From Perognathus longimembris pacificus (lineage: Eukaryota; Chordata; Mammalia; Rodentia; Heteromyidae), in assembly GCF_023159225.1 (NCBI RefSeq), contig NC_063167.1, positions 68,759,798 to 68,823,797 of the forward strand: a stretch of DNA of 64,000 bases, written 5' to 3'. Both the position numbers and the translations under genes were made by a program. Under the pieces are notes generated by a model that made no database searches, had not been told where the DNA came from, and saw only the letters and a program-made list of their open reading frames with translations. Position 1 is the stretch's first letter; each line of letters opens with the position of its first letter. Shown here in pieces: positions 11,757 through 45,277 of this stretch.

Positions 11757-11978
11757 AGCTGGGTGCTCATACCTGTAAAATTCTACCTACTCAGGAGGAT
11801 GAGATCTGAGGATGACAATTCCAAGTTGGTCCCAGGGAAGGAAAACAATGAGATTCTTATCTCCAATTAACTACCAGAAAGCCAGAAGTGGAGCTGTGGC
11901 TAAAGGGAGAGAGCATCATCCTTGAACAAAAAACTAAGGGATGGTGTCAAGGCCATGAGTTCAAGCCCCAGTACCAAC
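11757..11978 (+). repeat. Geo-type SINE with B1-like head
   Basis: Forward copy with a shortened start (gctgggtgctcatacctgta). It ends at cagtaccaacacac, where the CA microsatellite begins. Confidence 0.85.
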
Positions 11979-11981
11979 ACA

Positions 11982-12025
<44 letters not shown>
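11979..12025. repeat. (CA)n with CGCG interruption
   Basis: CA repeat grown from the SINE tail, interrupted by acgcgcgc. Confidence 0.95.
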
Positions 12026-12026
<1 letters not shown>

Positions 12027-12261
12027 CCAAAAAAAACTCCTGATCATGCCAGGAGTCCTATATTGGTCTTGGTCCACCAGCCATTCAGTCGTTTCAGTGA
12101 CTAGGCCTCCCCAGGGCCATGGCTCACTTAGAGCTAGTGCAGCTGCAGGGAAGGGGAGGCCCTCTACACAAACAACAGGTTCACAGTAGACCTCCCTAAA
12201 CAAGGAATGCATCTATGTTGTGGCTTTCAGGCAGCAGCAGTGGAGACCAGGACACTGCCCG

Positions 12262-12335
12262 AGAGCTGTGGGTTCTACATTAGTTCCTTTGTGTTGGGCC
12301 TTGGGCAGCTCACTTATCTCTGAGCATTTATCTCT
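12262..12335 (+). repeat. MIR SINE relic
   Basis: Contains gtgttgggccttgggcagct ... cttatctctgagc, which resembles the MIR core after tgtgtgaccttgggcaag. Short and diverged. Confidence 0.4.
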
Positions 12336-12469
12336 AGGAGTACAGTCCAGGGAAGAGCTGCACAGAGGATCCCCAGTGGGGTAGGATTAGGACCAGGTAC
12401 GTTGTGTTACTCAGGTATAAGAGGTGAGGTCCTCACAGACTGTGAGCTGGAAAGGAGACAGACACTCAC

Positions 12470-13572
12470 ACGAGGAGCAGCAGGACACTTGAATGTCTTT
12501 ATTGGGGCTCGAGCACAGCATGACAGTTGAAGGCATGCAGACAGGGCAGCAGAGCCCAGCCTAGGCATGCCTCAGACACACATGAAGGTACAGCTTTAGA
12601 AAAGGACTGACCAACACCAGGGAGGCGCAGGGAAGGAAGAGAGTGGGGAGGGAGGCCGAGGGAGGGGCAGAGGCCAAGGTGGAAGGGGTCACCTGGCCTC
12701 TGCTATTGCACTCATCCTCTGGCCACTGGCCAGGAAGTACAGTATTGCAACTGGTCTCCTCTCACCCAAGGCGTCCCCTTCTCAGACCCCTGAGCTAGAT
12801 GGGCAAACAGACCCCTTCCCTGCCCGTCTGCCCAGAAGCATCTTCAGAAACATACGACCAGGGAGACAAAAAAGGTCAAAGTTGAAAATAACGACATGCC
12901 CCCCTCTGCCAAGGGCACAGATCAGGTTGTTGAAAGGAGTGGTTGGGCTACACAGGAGCCCCGGATGTCCCCCCACAACTGGAGTGTGGGGTGGGAGGTA
13001 GAGTCCCAATCTGGAGTAGGGTTGGGCTAGTGAAGCAGTGACCAGGGGTGGGGACGGATGGGAGGAAGTCTCACCTTCAACAGATTCCAATAGGCCATCT
13101 GCTGGCAGGGGAAACACCCCCAGAGAGAGTAGCCTGGGACCACCCCGCTGGATGGGCAGTTTGGGGGGGGTATCACTTTTCCTGGGACATTCCACACACA
13201 CACACACAGTCAGAAGAAACAAGGAATCTGGGAAGGGGAAGAGGATGGGAAACAGGGGAGGGAGCGGGTTTAGGGAGACGAAGCCTAACAAAGAAGACAG
13301 ACCACCAGTAGCACGTGCACTACACACAGGAGTATAGTATGTATGAATATAGATACTATATGTGCATATATATCTCTTCAATGTACAGTAGAACAGAACA
13401 GCAGGACCCAGATGGTCTGGGTCCTAAGGGTCACATGGGAGCTTTTCCACCCGTCTGGTATACAAACAAGGATATAGGAGTCTCTCAGCAAAAAGATTCG
13501 TGTCTGGGTTCCAGAGTTTCCCTATGTCTCTGGCTTTCTGTCTGTCTGTCTGTCTCTCACGCTGGTGCCGCT
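12470..13572 (-). other. KCNC4: KCNC4 3' untranslated region
   Basis: This runs from just after the TAA at 13573 to the predicted cleavage site. It contains no SINE, in contrast to both flanks, as expected of selected transcript sequence. It holds an 18-base CA tract on the plus strand (13192-13209; TG in the mRNA) and an AT-rich stretch at 13335-13390 (tatagatactatatgtgcat). The end is inferred from the poly(A) signal at 12498-12503. Confidence 0.7.
12498..12503 (-). terminator. KCNC4: KCNC4 polyadenylation signal AATAAA
   Basis: The minus strand reads ccccaataaagacattcaag. A GU-rich stretch (cgtgtgagtgtctgtctcc) follows about 20-45 bases downstream, which is the standard arrangement. Cleavage is expected at about 12470-12488. 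Confidence 0.8.
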
Positions 13573-35626
<22,054 letters not shown>

Positions 35627-36116
35627 AAGAAGCGCTGCGGGGCTCCGGCTTGGGGCGGCCGCTGCCCTCCAAACACCCTTCCCGAGGAGGCAGCGTCAGG
35701 CGGGGGAGGGGGAGGAGAGGCGGAGGAGGCGGCCGGAGGCGGCGGCGGCCCCCTCTGCGGCGCGGCCCTGCCCCTGCCTCCCCCCCGGGGCGCCGAGCGG
35801 GAGGAGTTGGCTTTCCCGGGTGCACAGGTGGTTGGGATTTGGGGAGGCAGCGCCGGGGAGGGAGGCAGCCGGAGGAGGAGACGAGAGCAGAGGACTCAAG
35901 CGAGGGCCCCGGGGAGGTAGAGGCACGCAAAGGCACGGCGCCGGCTTGGGATTAAGGGCACTCGGGGCCGGGGACACGCCCCCTAGCCCCCCCCAGAAGA
36001 TGGAGAGGTGCACGGTCCCGGAGCGGGCCGGGGGTTGGCGGCGCGCGCGCTTGCACTCACACGGGCCGCCCTCGGGCTCCCAGACTGCGCCGAGCCAGGG
36101 AGCGGCGGGTTCTCCG

Positions 36117-36143
36117 CGGCGGCGGCGGCGGCGGCGGCGGCGG
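36117..36143. repeat. (CGG)9 in the KCNC4 CpG island
   Basis: Nine perfect CGG units on the plus strand (CCG in the KCNC4 direction), about 490 bases upstream of the KCNC4 start codon. Probably promoter or 5' UTR. Confidence 0.97.
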
Positions 36144-37339
36144 AGGGGCAGCAACAAGTCCTCCCAGAGGCTGCCGGGGCCCGGCCGACGCTCTCACAGC
36201 AGCCGCAGCTCCGCGGGCCCGGGCTGCGTGCGGTCAGCACGAGGAGGCGGCGGCGGCATGTGGCCTTGTCCCCCCATTCATAAATCCAGCGCAGGGCACG
36301 GACGGCGGGCGGGGCTGAGCGGAGCGAGGAGGACCGGAGGGCCGGGGCTGCGCAGGGCGAGGCGGCAGCAGGAAAACAAGCGCGCCCGCGGAGCGAGCCC
36401 GAGTCCTGCGTCCGCGGCCAGGAGCTGCGCCGGACTGGGCGCCGCGCTGCGGGGGCCGCGCCGGGGCGGGGGGAGCCTCAGACGGGGCGTCCTGCGCGGC
36501 GCCGAGCCGGGGAGGCGGGGCTGCTCCGGGGAGCTGGGCACAGGGCGCTGGCCAAGGAGTCCTCGGGGTGGCGGCCGGGCGGCCAAGGACACCTGCAGGC
36601 TTCCACAGCTGCGCTGAGCGGAGTCTCAGCGCAGCGCTCCGGCGCCGGGTTCCTGCGATCCGGCGGCGCTGGGAGCCGCGCCATCCACGCGTCTGCCCAT
36701 CTCTGGGCTGGCCGCCGGCCTTGGCTCTCGGCAGAGCGCCGGCGGGAGGTGGACTCGGGTAGAGGATGCCTGACCGCTGGCGCTGGGACTCCCGGGGCTG
36801 GTGCTGCGTCTCTCTCCCGCGATCGCTGCGGTGGCGCCTTTTCCTCGCGGGCCCGCTTGGCCTGGGCGCGCCCTCCGCCGGGAGGGGTGGGCGGGGCGCA
36901 GCGCGGGGCCGACCCGGCACGCTGCGGGGCCCGGGCAGACCGAGCTCAGCCTTCCTCGGTGCAGCAGATACCGGTTCAGGCGCATAACCCCCGAGCCGCC
37001 AGTGCCCAGCCTAGCGCGCCGCCCCTGCGCGCCTCCGCTTGCATCCCCTCCCGCCCCCTCGGCCCCTCTCCCCGCCCCTCCCGAGCTGCTGCTCCTCCCA
37101 CTGCAGCCCGGGTGACACCCAAGCGCTCCAGACCCCTAACCTCTAACCTCTGCCCACCTCTCTGGCAGAACCTCTTTCCCTTTTCCTCGCCTAGCCGATT
37201 GTATAGGTTGCCTTTTCACTGCGGCTGATTGGAGAGACCAAGGTGGAAGAGGGGGAAAAGAGCTGGCCCTCTCCTGCCCCCGACCACCTTGCCCCCATCC
37301 TGCCCCTTGGAAGCTTGTTGGCTTTTTCAGATCAAGATT

Positions 37340-37490
37340 GGCCCTCCACTACTTTCAATGAGGCATTTTTGCTGGTAAATTGGATTTAGGGTCTTACAGA
37401 TTTTTCTGCCTGTACTGTCTTGGAACCTTGATTCTCATGTCTCAGCCTCCCCAGTAGCTAAGGATTACAAGCTAGATCCACTAGTGCCTT
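37340..37490 (-). repeat. Geo-type SINE, head half only
   Basis: Reverse, diverged copy (ttgctggtaaattggattta ... ctcagcctccccagtagcta), lacking the tail monomer. Confidence 0.7.
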
Positions 37491-38221
37491 CTCCTCACCA
37501 CCACCCTCCGCCAATCCTGACCTTTCATTCTTCATGATTCCTGTCCCAGCCACCAGAGTTCCCATGATGGAGCCAGGACCAGCTGGCCTTGGGCAGAAAA
37601 GTGGCTTCTGGTGTGAGTGGAGAAATGGGGAGTTGTTGGTGGCCTTGAAGATCATTAGGTTACAGCTCTGGCTCATGGGAGGGCACATGGGAAATGCCAG
37701 GTCCTGCCTTATGACCATCACCCTTGTTCCACTCCTTGCAGCTTTGCCTGGGGTCTGCTTCCTCTTCTCTCCCTTCTCTGACCCTGAGCTCCTACTGACC
37801 ACACATTACTTTTTCATCTTGATAGCTCCCACAATGCCTGCCTCTGAGAATCTGTTTGCTAAGTGATTGAGAAGCTGCCACATCCAAAGCATTAGGCACC
37901 AACTGGACTTTGCTGGCCCTACCCCAAGAGCATTTCCAGATTCATTTGTTTTTATTTGTTTTTAAGCTCAGAATGTCTCTTACATCTTTAATTAAAATCT
38001 CCACATTTCCCTCCTAGAAGTCAGATTGGGTTATATAAGGAGGATTTTAGGGTAAAAATTTAAGGTGATAGACATACCTTCACTTAGCTCCTGTGCACCA
38101 TTCCACTTCCTGGTTAGGCACTATCTAGCTGTACTGGGGAGGAGGGGGACTTCATGTATCCCTCCACAAAAGTTAAAGGCCTAGTACAAATGCAAAGGAT
38201 TTGTGTGTGGGGGTGGTGGTG

Positions 38222-38318
38222 GTGTATGTGCCAGTACTGGGGCTTAAACTCAGGGCCTGACCTTTCCCTTAGCTTTTTCACTCAAGCTGACACGCTACTT
38301 TTGAGCCACATCTCCACT
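38222..38318 (-). repeat. Geo monomer fragment
   Basis: Reverse tail unit only (gtgccagtactggggcttaa ... gagccacatctccactt). Confidence 0.75.
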
Positions 38319-38794
38319 TTGAGCAAAAGATTTTTATAAACAGAAGTCTCTTCATCAGTGACGTCATAAAACTAAACGTGACTATGCTCTTTGATGATCT
38401 TTACTAATATGCAGAGAAGTGTGTCATCCTAAAATGAACACATATTGATGAACATCTTGGTGCCCAATTGCCCCTCTTCTCAGATCCAGTGTCTGCATTT
38501 TAGAGTTTAGCTGGCTTTGAGTTTGCTGCAGCAAAAACCAATATTCCTAATATGACTGAGAAGATACAGGATGGGCCAGGGCTCAAAGGAGGTAGAGCAA
38601 CTGAAAGGATATTAAAGAATTAACTAATGATGCCTTTAAAGTTATCTCTTGACCATGTCCTGACAAGCCCCTTGGAATCTTTCCCCTCTTTCCATTCTTC
38701 AACTGGCTGATTGCAGTCATTCTGAGAAAAAGGACACATCTATGGGGGTGGATAAGTGAAAGAAAACCTCCTACCATCCCACACCTGATACATC

Positions 38795-38900
38795 TATCCA
38801 CTCAATAAACACTGAATGCCTACTGCCTCCCAGAAGTTGCTGTAGGCACTGGACATCCATCTATGCAAAAAACAGCTCTTGCCCGTAGGGAACCACTGCT
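38795..38900 (+). repeat. Ancient mammalian-wide repeat fragment
   Basis: Contains caataaacactgaatgccta ... gctgtaggcactggacat and the following gggaaccactg, the same old family as at 4550. Confidence 0.4.
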
Positions 38901-39309
38901 TCCGTGCTGTGGTACTGGTGGGCAGTAATGAGCACCTGGGGAGATGGTGGAAGGAGAATTCTTCCAGGGAAAAAGGAGGGCAGGAGGGAGGAGAAGGATG
39001 GGAAAGCTGGCACGGAAGTAGGGGCAGGCAGGACCAGCAGAGGAAAACAGGCATTCTGGTATAGAAGGGCTGCTGGCCAGCTCCCAGATTTGGGAGCTCA
39101 ATCTCAGGCTGGAGGCCTCCAGAGGAAGCTTTGCCACTCGATGAAGATTTTTCTTCCGCATCTCTGTTTCCTGAGTCTGGGCTTTTCTGGGAGTCATTGT
39201 GCTATGGTTGGCATCATGGGACTTATCTCCATCAGCTCAAAAAATGGACAAGAGGTTTTTTCTTGGTTGTTTTTGTTTTCTTTTCTTTTTGTGTTTATCT
39301 GTCTTTAGG

Positions 39310-39540
39310 AGGCTAAAGGAGAGGTACACAAATGGAGGGGAAAGGGGTAAACTAATGCAGTGGTGGCACTCACAAGACACTATGTTGAAAATGAACTATA
39401 CAACTTGTGTGTGTGTTAGGGAGGGAAAAACAGAAAAGGAGAGAAGGTGACATTGTTCTCTGACTTATGTAACTGTAACCCATCTGTGCATTACCTTTAT
39501 AACAGAAATTTTAAAAATTAAAAGAAGGAAAGCAAAACAA
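39310..39540 (+). repeat. Probable LINE (L1) 3' end
   Basis: The end reads ctgacttatgtaactgtaac, then ctgtgcattacctttataac and an A-rich tail (aaaattaaaagaagg). A related but diverged copy lies in reverse at 41795. Position before an A tail suggests the 3' UTR of a rodent L1, but no reading frame is left to confirm this. Confidence 0.5.
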
Positions 39541-39856
39541 AAACCCAGAAAACTGCCCAGAAATTTTAGAGGGGATCCCTCTACCTGACTGCTGGGTGCC
39601 TGCCTATGGAAGGTGAGTGCTGCCCCCTGGTGGTTTGTGCTAGGACAACTTGGGTCTGGACCTCACCTACCCTCAGTTCCAGGCTGTGATGTCTACTTGA
39701 AAAGAGGCTGCTGTTGGTCTGGGTGGGGCAGGCCTAAGGGGGGCGTTGGACTAGTCCAGGGCTTCCCAATGATTTTAGGGCATCAGGTGTTGTCCTATGC
39801 TTCCATCCAGAACTCTGGCTATTCTCTTGCCCTTTTCATTCCTCAGTACCTTGATA

Positions 39857-40080
39857 GTTAGCTGGGTGCTGGTGGTACCCTCTCAGAGCCAAGGTGGGCA
39901 CCGGTAGCTCAAGCTCCTGGAGAGGCTGAGATCTGAGGATTTCAGTTCAAACAAACTCTTAACTGCAATTAACTAGCAAAAATCTGCAAGTGGAGATGTT
40001 TTTCAAATGGTATAATGGCAGCTTGGAGCAGAAAAAACTAAGTGAGAGCATAAGCCCCGAGTTCAAAGCCCAGTACCAGG
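39857..40080 (+). repeat. Geo-type SINE with B1-like head
   Basis: Forward copy with a disrupted head (ggtgctggtggtaccctctc, then caccggtagctcaagctcct), as if two head starts were fused. The tail is normal. Confidence 0.8.
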
Positions 40081-40092
40081 CCTGTGCATGTG

Positions 40093-40094
<2 letters not shown>

Positions 40095-40135
<41 letters not shown>
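40095..40135. repeat. (CA)n microsatellite
   Basis: About 20 ca units grown from the SINE tail. Confidence 0.97.
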
Positions 40136-40137
<2 letters not shown>

Positions 40138-41794
40138 CAGGTTGAAGCCAAACTAGCAGCCTTTCTTCCCCATTTTCATCTTTTCTCTACTCTCTCCCCC
40201 AGGGTACCCTGTATCTTCTGCCTGTAGGCAAGAGCAGGTATCTGGGATCCAATTTGCACTGTGATTTCCCTTAATGGATTTCCCTCACCAGGATCAGGGG
40301 CATTGCCAAAGAACTGGGAAAGATGTTTGATTCCAGAACGACAGGCTCCCATAACCTTCCCGAGGTCCCCAAAGGAATCCCTGGCCTTCTTGATTCTGAG
40401 GCTTTTACCAAAACTGTGACCCTAAAATCAAAGATTTTTTTACATTACTTTTTTCTCCTTTGGGGTTTGTGTGGGATCAGCCTTTTGGGGCATGATATTC
40501 CTTCTACTTTTCTTCTTTGGGCTTCCCTTGTTTTGAGGGGCTCCAGGTCAAGGAGCAGGCCCCATGGGAGGCCCAGCAAGATGATGTCCATTGCTACTCA
40601 CACCTCTCCCTTTTGGCATTTCAGCTCCTGCCAGGGACCAACCCCTCCTCCTTCAGGCCTAGGCCAAGAAGCCAGCATCCTTTCCCAGCATGCCCCAAAC
40701 CCTCTCAGCCCAGCAAATTGAATTGCTTTCTCTGATATCATCACCAGGCGGAGAGGAATAGGCTTTTTCCCTCATGGGTTGAAGAAAGTATGGGTGGGAA
40801 AGAGAAGGCTGGGAGCCTCTGTTTGCTCAACAGCTCATTTTATCCTCCCACTCCCACTCCCAGGCAGCCTGCAGAGACTCACATGCTCCGAATCAAATGT
40901 GAGCATCTTCCCTGAAGGGCTCTGGGGAGAAGGTAGCCTAAGAGGACAGGGTGGCCCAGGTTTTGTTGAAGTCAGCTACAATGGCATGGTAGCTGAGGCC
41001 TAAAGGTAGGGCTGTGGCTGTCAACATCTCAGTGGCGTATTTGAGGGGCTCTGAATAAGTCCAAAGATGGCCTTTGATGGCCTAGAAGGATGCAGATCAT
41101 AAGCTCAGGCCAACCCAGGACTCAGCACCTCATATACCATGGACCTGGGCTAGAATGACCTGGGTGCTCATCTTCTTGAGGGTTTTCTAGACTAAGCAGC
41201 TGCAATGAACCTGGAAGGCAGAACAACTACTGGGACTGGGACTGGGCCAAAGGCAGAGAAGTAAGCAGGGCTCGTGTGGCCTCTACATACAGAAAAAAGA
41301 TTCATGGAGATCTAAGGACCAGGGGCAGCTGAGTGGGCTCTCCCAAAAGCTTCCTTGCTTGAGACTGCTGGGCTGGGGGGGGGGGTCCAACTTGGGTGCA
41401 GAGAATCTCCACCCATCTCTTCTGCATGTTAATGCAGGGCCTGGCTTGCAAGATTCTTTGGCACTAAGGGTTTCTCCATCTAGAAAAGTAGATTCCACCC
41501 ATCTGGGCGAAATTCCAGCAAAACTGGTTCATTCCATGAGAGTAGTTAATCAGTCCTGATGGGCTCAGTCCCCTTCAGCAGTGTCCTGGGGAACGGGGAG
41601 GCAGCAGTCTGCAGAGGCAGACGGAACCCAGGACTCTCTTGGGTAGACAGGAAACCCAGGGCTCCTTCCCTGCTGGGCCCTGGAGATAGGGGAGAGAACC
41701 AGAATGCTGCCAGCCAAGGCCCTGGGAGCCCTAGGACAGGCCTCCACTGAATCTTTCTGCTCTGCCCTTGGCCCCATGCCTGCCATGGCACGAT

Positions 41795-42070
41795 CTATTA
41801 TTATTGTTATTCTTGTGGCTGTTGTTGTTTTGGAATTGTACAAAGGTGTTACAGTTAATTCTATAAGTCAGCCTTTTGGTCAATGTCATTCCTTCCTTTA
41901 TTCTCCCCCATTTTCCCCCTCCCATCCCTACTCTCAAGCTACCTAGTCCACTTTTTACATAATTTACATTGAATATAATGACTACATTTGCTAACCTTCC
42001 TCCCTCCATTCTGCTGTACACCCCGCTTGCCCATCTCCCAAAACACGTTTCCATTTCCTAGCATTCATTT
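41795..42070 (-). repeat. Probable LINE (L1) 3' end, reversed
   Basis: On the minus strand it reads ctgacttatagaattaactg, then taacacctttgtacaattcc, parallel to the copy at 39310. Upstream of this it has purine-rich blocks (gggagatgggcaagcgggg). Confidence 0.45.
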
Positions 42071-42212
42071 AGATAAATAGTACATTAGTTGTTCAGAGGA
42101 GTTACATTTTTAGATTCCTCTCCTAAGTATACTATCCTTTAGTCAATTTGTGTGTAAATGAATGGATCCCTGTATACGTTGTCATGTATGTTTTTATGAG
42201 GACATGACATAA

Positions 42213-42448
42213 TCTTTTTTTTTTTTTTGTCATGAGGTTTGAACTGAGGGCCTGGACACTGTCCCTGAGTTATTTGGCTTAAGGCTAGCATTCTACCACT
42301 TTGAACCACATTTCCACTTCTGGTTTTCTGATGGTTAATTGGAGATAAGAGTCTCACAGACTTTGCCCAGACTGGCCTTGAACCATGTTCCTCACATCTC
42401 AGCCACCTGAATAGCTAGGATTATAGGTGTGAGCCACCAGTGCCTGGC
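42213..42448 (-). repeat. Geo-type SINE with B1-like head
   Basis: Full reverse copy with a T run of about 13 (its A tail). Confidence 0.9.
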
Positions 42449-42462
42449 AATAACATAATCTT

Positions 42463-42670
42463 TTTTTTTTTTTTTTTGGCCAGTCCTGGGCCTTGGACTC
42501 AGGGCCTGAGCACTGTCCCTGGCTTCTTCCCGCTCAAGGCTAGCACTCTGCCACTTGAGCCACAGCACCGCTTCTGGCCGTTTTCTGTATATGTGGTGCT
42601 GGGAAATCGAACCCAGGGCCTCGTGTATCCGAGGCAGGCACTCTTGCCACTAGGCTATATCCCCAGCCCC
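42463..42670 (-). repeat. IDL-Geo dimeric SINE
   Basis: Full reverse copy with a T16 run, then ggccagtcctgggccttgga ... gtgctgggaaatcgaaccca ... ctatatccccagcccc. It sits 15 bases from the head of the preceding SINE, tail to head. Confidence 0.92.
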
Positions 42671-42854
42671 ACATAATCTTAATGGTTGGTTTGCTGCTGC
42701 ACAAGTCATACTCTTCCCATCTCCCAGGCTTATTCCTATGTGAGCCAGCATGCCTACTAGTGAGTGGTGACAGGGACACTCTGAGTCACATCCTGACTGT
42801 CTCCACAAGGCAGAGACACTTGTCTGACCTGAGCCTTTTAGAAAGACAACCCCA

Positions 42855-43080
42855 CGCCAGGTGCCAGTGGCTTACACAGGCAATCCTCTCAGGAGGCTGG
42901 GGGGGGGGGGTCACAGTTTGAAGCCAGCCTAGGCAGGAAAGCCTATGAGTCTCTTATCTCCAATGAACCACTAGAAAGCCAGAAATGAAGAAGCTGTGGC
43001 TCAAGTGGCACAGTGCAAGCTTTGAACAAAAAAGCTAAAGGACAGCACCCAAGCCCTGAGTTCAAGCTCTAGGCTAGTAA
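42855..43080 (+). repeat. Geo-type SINE with B1-like head
   Basis: Forward copy (cgccaggtgccagtggctta ... gagttcaagctctaggct). A G run of about 12 interrupts the head. Confidence 0.87.
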
Positions 43081-43117
43081 CAAATTAATTCATTAATATT
43101 GATCAAATGAACCCTTC

Positions 43118-43350
43118 TAGTTGGGCACCAATGGCTCATGACTACAATCCTAGCTACTTAGGAGGCTGAGATATGAGACCCACCATTCAAGCCAGCCCTG
43201 GCAAGAAGATCCATGAGACTCTCATCTCCAATTAGTTACCAAAAAAGCTGGAAGTAGAGCTGTGGCTCAATTGGTAGAATGCTAGCCCTGAGCAAAAGAG
43301 TTCGGGGACAAATGCCTATACCCAGAGTTCAAGCCCTAGGACCTACACAC
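43118..43350 (+). repeat. Geo-type SINE with B1-like head
   Basis: Forward copy (agttgggcaccaatggctca ... gttcaagccctaggacctac), 40 bases after the previous one and in the same orientation. Confidence 0.87.
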
Positions 43351-43369
43351 AAAAAAATAAAATACCTTA

Positions 43370-44560
43370 TTCCCTTGAGATTTATGTCAGCTATTTTGTC
43401 ATTGTGACAAAAAAATATCTAACACAGAAAATTGGTTCCAGAGAAGTAGGGTTCAGCAGCCTTTGTGGGAGGAATTTGGAAGAGTTTGGAGGTGCAAGCT
43501 AGAAAAGTCCTAGCATGCTGTCTGCTTAGTGTAATGGATGGTTCTGTGGGGATTCAGAAGACCAGAATGCTAACAGGAATGCAGACAGTGCAGACTGCTC
43601 ATGAGGTTTCAGATGGGAACAGGACTTTATTGGGAATCAGACTAGAGGCCATTCATGTTGCATTCTGGCAAAGAACTTGTCTTTATTTTGTCCACATCTT
43701 GAGATTTTGTGGGAGGCAGAGTTTAAAGACGAGTTAATCTACTGGAGGAAATTTCAAGACAATGCAGCATTTGGGGTATGGCATGGTTGTTGCTAACTCC
43801 TTTTACAGTGAGAAGCAAGAAAAAGCAAACCAGAAAGACTTGGAAAACTTGAGGTTTGGTCAGAAAATTCCAGTATAAAGTCGGGGGTAAGGAAGTCTTG
43901 GTTTCTGAAAAGATTAGTGCCTTTCAACAAAACAAAATCAAAAGACTGGGCTGGGATGTAGCACAGTGGCAAAGCACTTGTCTAGCAAGTGCAATGTCCT
44001 GGGTTCAATCCCCAGTACCAAAAGTAAAATACAAAAAAAAATACAGTTAAAAAAAGCCAATACTTTGCCTTGGTATAGTAGAAAAGATGCTTTTTGGTAT
44101 CTCAGGAGTTGGCCAGATGCTACCTGTCACTGGCTCAAGGGTAATGAAAGAGTAAAACTCATTGGAAAGGCTTCGCCCTAAGAAGACTGTGTTTTCAGGC
44201 CCTGCTGACATATGGCTGGCTAGGAAGTTGTCTCTCCAGGATTTCCTTCACTATCTACTCACCACCCAGGCACTTAGGACACTGCAGTTATGGACCAAGG
44301 AGGCCTGAATACTGCTTGAGCTGACTGACAGCAGTCCTTGATAGCATTTACATGGTGCTGATTTGCAGGCATGCAACATGCAAGAGTTAAGGGTCATGGA
44401 GGCTTCCAGCAAGGTTTCAAAGGAAGGCTTGAGAGACCAGGCGTTGTACAGCAGGATCTGTAGCCCTGCAGACAACCTCTAAGAGGGCAGTACACAAAGA
44501 CCCCAGAATATGGGCAATGCCAGCAATGTGGAATGTGTGCCTGGAGAAGCTAGACATCCA
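43370..44560 (+). mobile_element. MaLR-type LTR retroelement relic (LTR end plus interior)
   Basis: Starts with an LTR-end-like segment (gctattttgtcattgtgaca). The interior signature follows: acagaaaattggttccagag, ggaagagtttggaggtgcaa, tttcagatgggaacagg, aggcatgcaacatgcaagagtt and gaatgtgtgcctggagaagc. The order matches the noncoding interior of mammalian MaLR (MST/THE1-like) elements as I remember them. There is no open reading frame. An ID SINE interrupts it at about 43948-44041. It is old and inactive. Confidence 0.7.
43948..44041 (+). repeat. ID SINE (tRNA-Ala derived)
   Basis: Well preserved: gggctgggatgtagcacagt ... cttgtctagcaagtgcaatg ... gggttcaatccccagtacca, then an A-rich tail. 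A and B boxes are intact. It lacks a Geo monomer, so it is the simple ID form. It is inserted into the MaLR relic. Confidence 0.88.
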
Positions 44561-44844
44561 GCCTGAGAGAGAGAGAGGGTCTGTGGATTGAAAACAGCAA
44601 GCTCCTAGGTGCTGCTGCCCAGGGCCACTGGAGCGCAGTCATACCCTCACGTGCCCCAGAGGCCAGGCGCCAAGGCACAGAGTGAATATTTGCCCTCCTG
44701 GGTTTCCACCTTTTAAAAAAAATCTCATTCCTGCTTTCAATACTCAATTTTCCCCGTGTAGAATGGAAATCTTTTACTCCGTGCCATCTTACCTTGTCTG
44801 TTTTATTCTATAGGAAGACCATAGCTTTAAAAAAAATGTCTTGA

Positions 44845-45078
44845 GCAGGGTGCTGGTGGCTCACTCCTGTAATCCTAGTTCATCAGTAGCTGAGAGCTGA
44901 GGATTGTGGTTCTAAGCCAGCCCCACCAGGAAAGCCTGTGGGACCTTCAATTAATCACCCCCACCCAAAAAAAGCCAGAGGTGGAGCTGTGGCTCAAGTG
45001 ATAGAGCACTGGGCTTAAGCACAAAAGCTCAGGGACAGTGCCCAGACCCTGAGTTTAAGCCCCAGGACCAGCACACAT
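44845..45078 (+). repeat. Geo-type SINE with B1-like head
   Basis: Full forward copy (gcagggtgctggtggctcac ... ccccaggaccagcacaca). Confidence 0.9.
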
Positions 45079-45079
45079 A

Positions 45080-45130
<51 letters not shown>
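45080..45130. repeat. (CA)n microsatellite
   Basis: About 25 ca units grown from the SINE tail. Confidence 0.97.
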
Positions 45131-45133
<3 letters not shown>

Positions 45134-45277
45134 CTTGAGTCTTAGAAGATTTTTGAACAGTGGTGGAATTGTGAATGATTTAGAGACTCCTGGAAATGGA
45201 CTAAATATATTTTGTGTTGTGAGATAGCCATGAGTTTTGGGGGCAGGAATGGCATGCTATAGTTTGATTTTTAAATT

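Larger units (their letters stand above)
1..12469. other. Intergenic region downstream of KCNC4
   Basis: I see no exon, RNA gene or plausible coding sequence here. The region holds about a dozen Geo-type SINEs, two ID- or LTR-like fragments, old MIR/L2-type relics and several microsatellites, which are listed separately. Repeat-free stretches at about 1640-2790, 3190-4540, 6950-7820, 9040-9480 and 10560-11750 look like ordinary unique DNA, apart from the possible conserved block at 10860-11110. Confidence 0.7.

Noticed and set aside
35820..36920. Several overlapping open frames on both strands of the CpG island
   Set aside because: Low stop-codon frequency at very high G+C produces such frames. 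They are Arg/Pro/Ala/Gly rich, have no domain and no conserved start context.
43948..44041. Possible tRNA-Ala gene
   Set aside because: It has A and B boxes but lacks a foldable mature tRNA acceptor stem and ends in an A-rich tail; it is an ID SINE.
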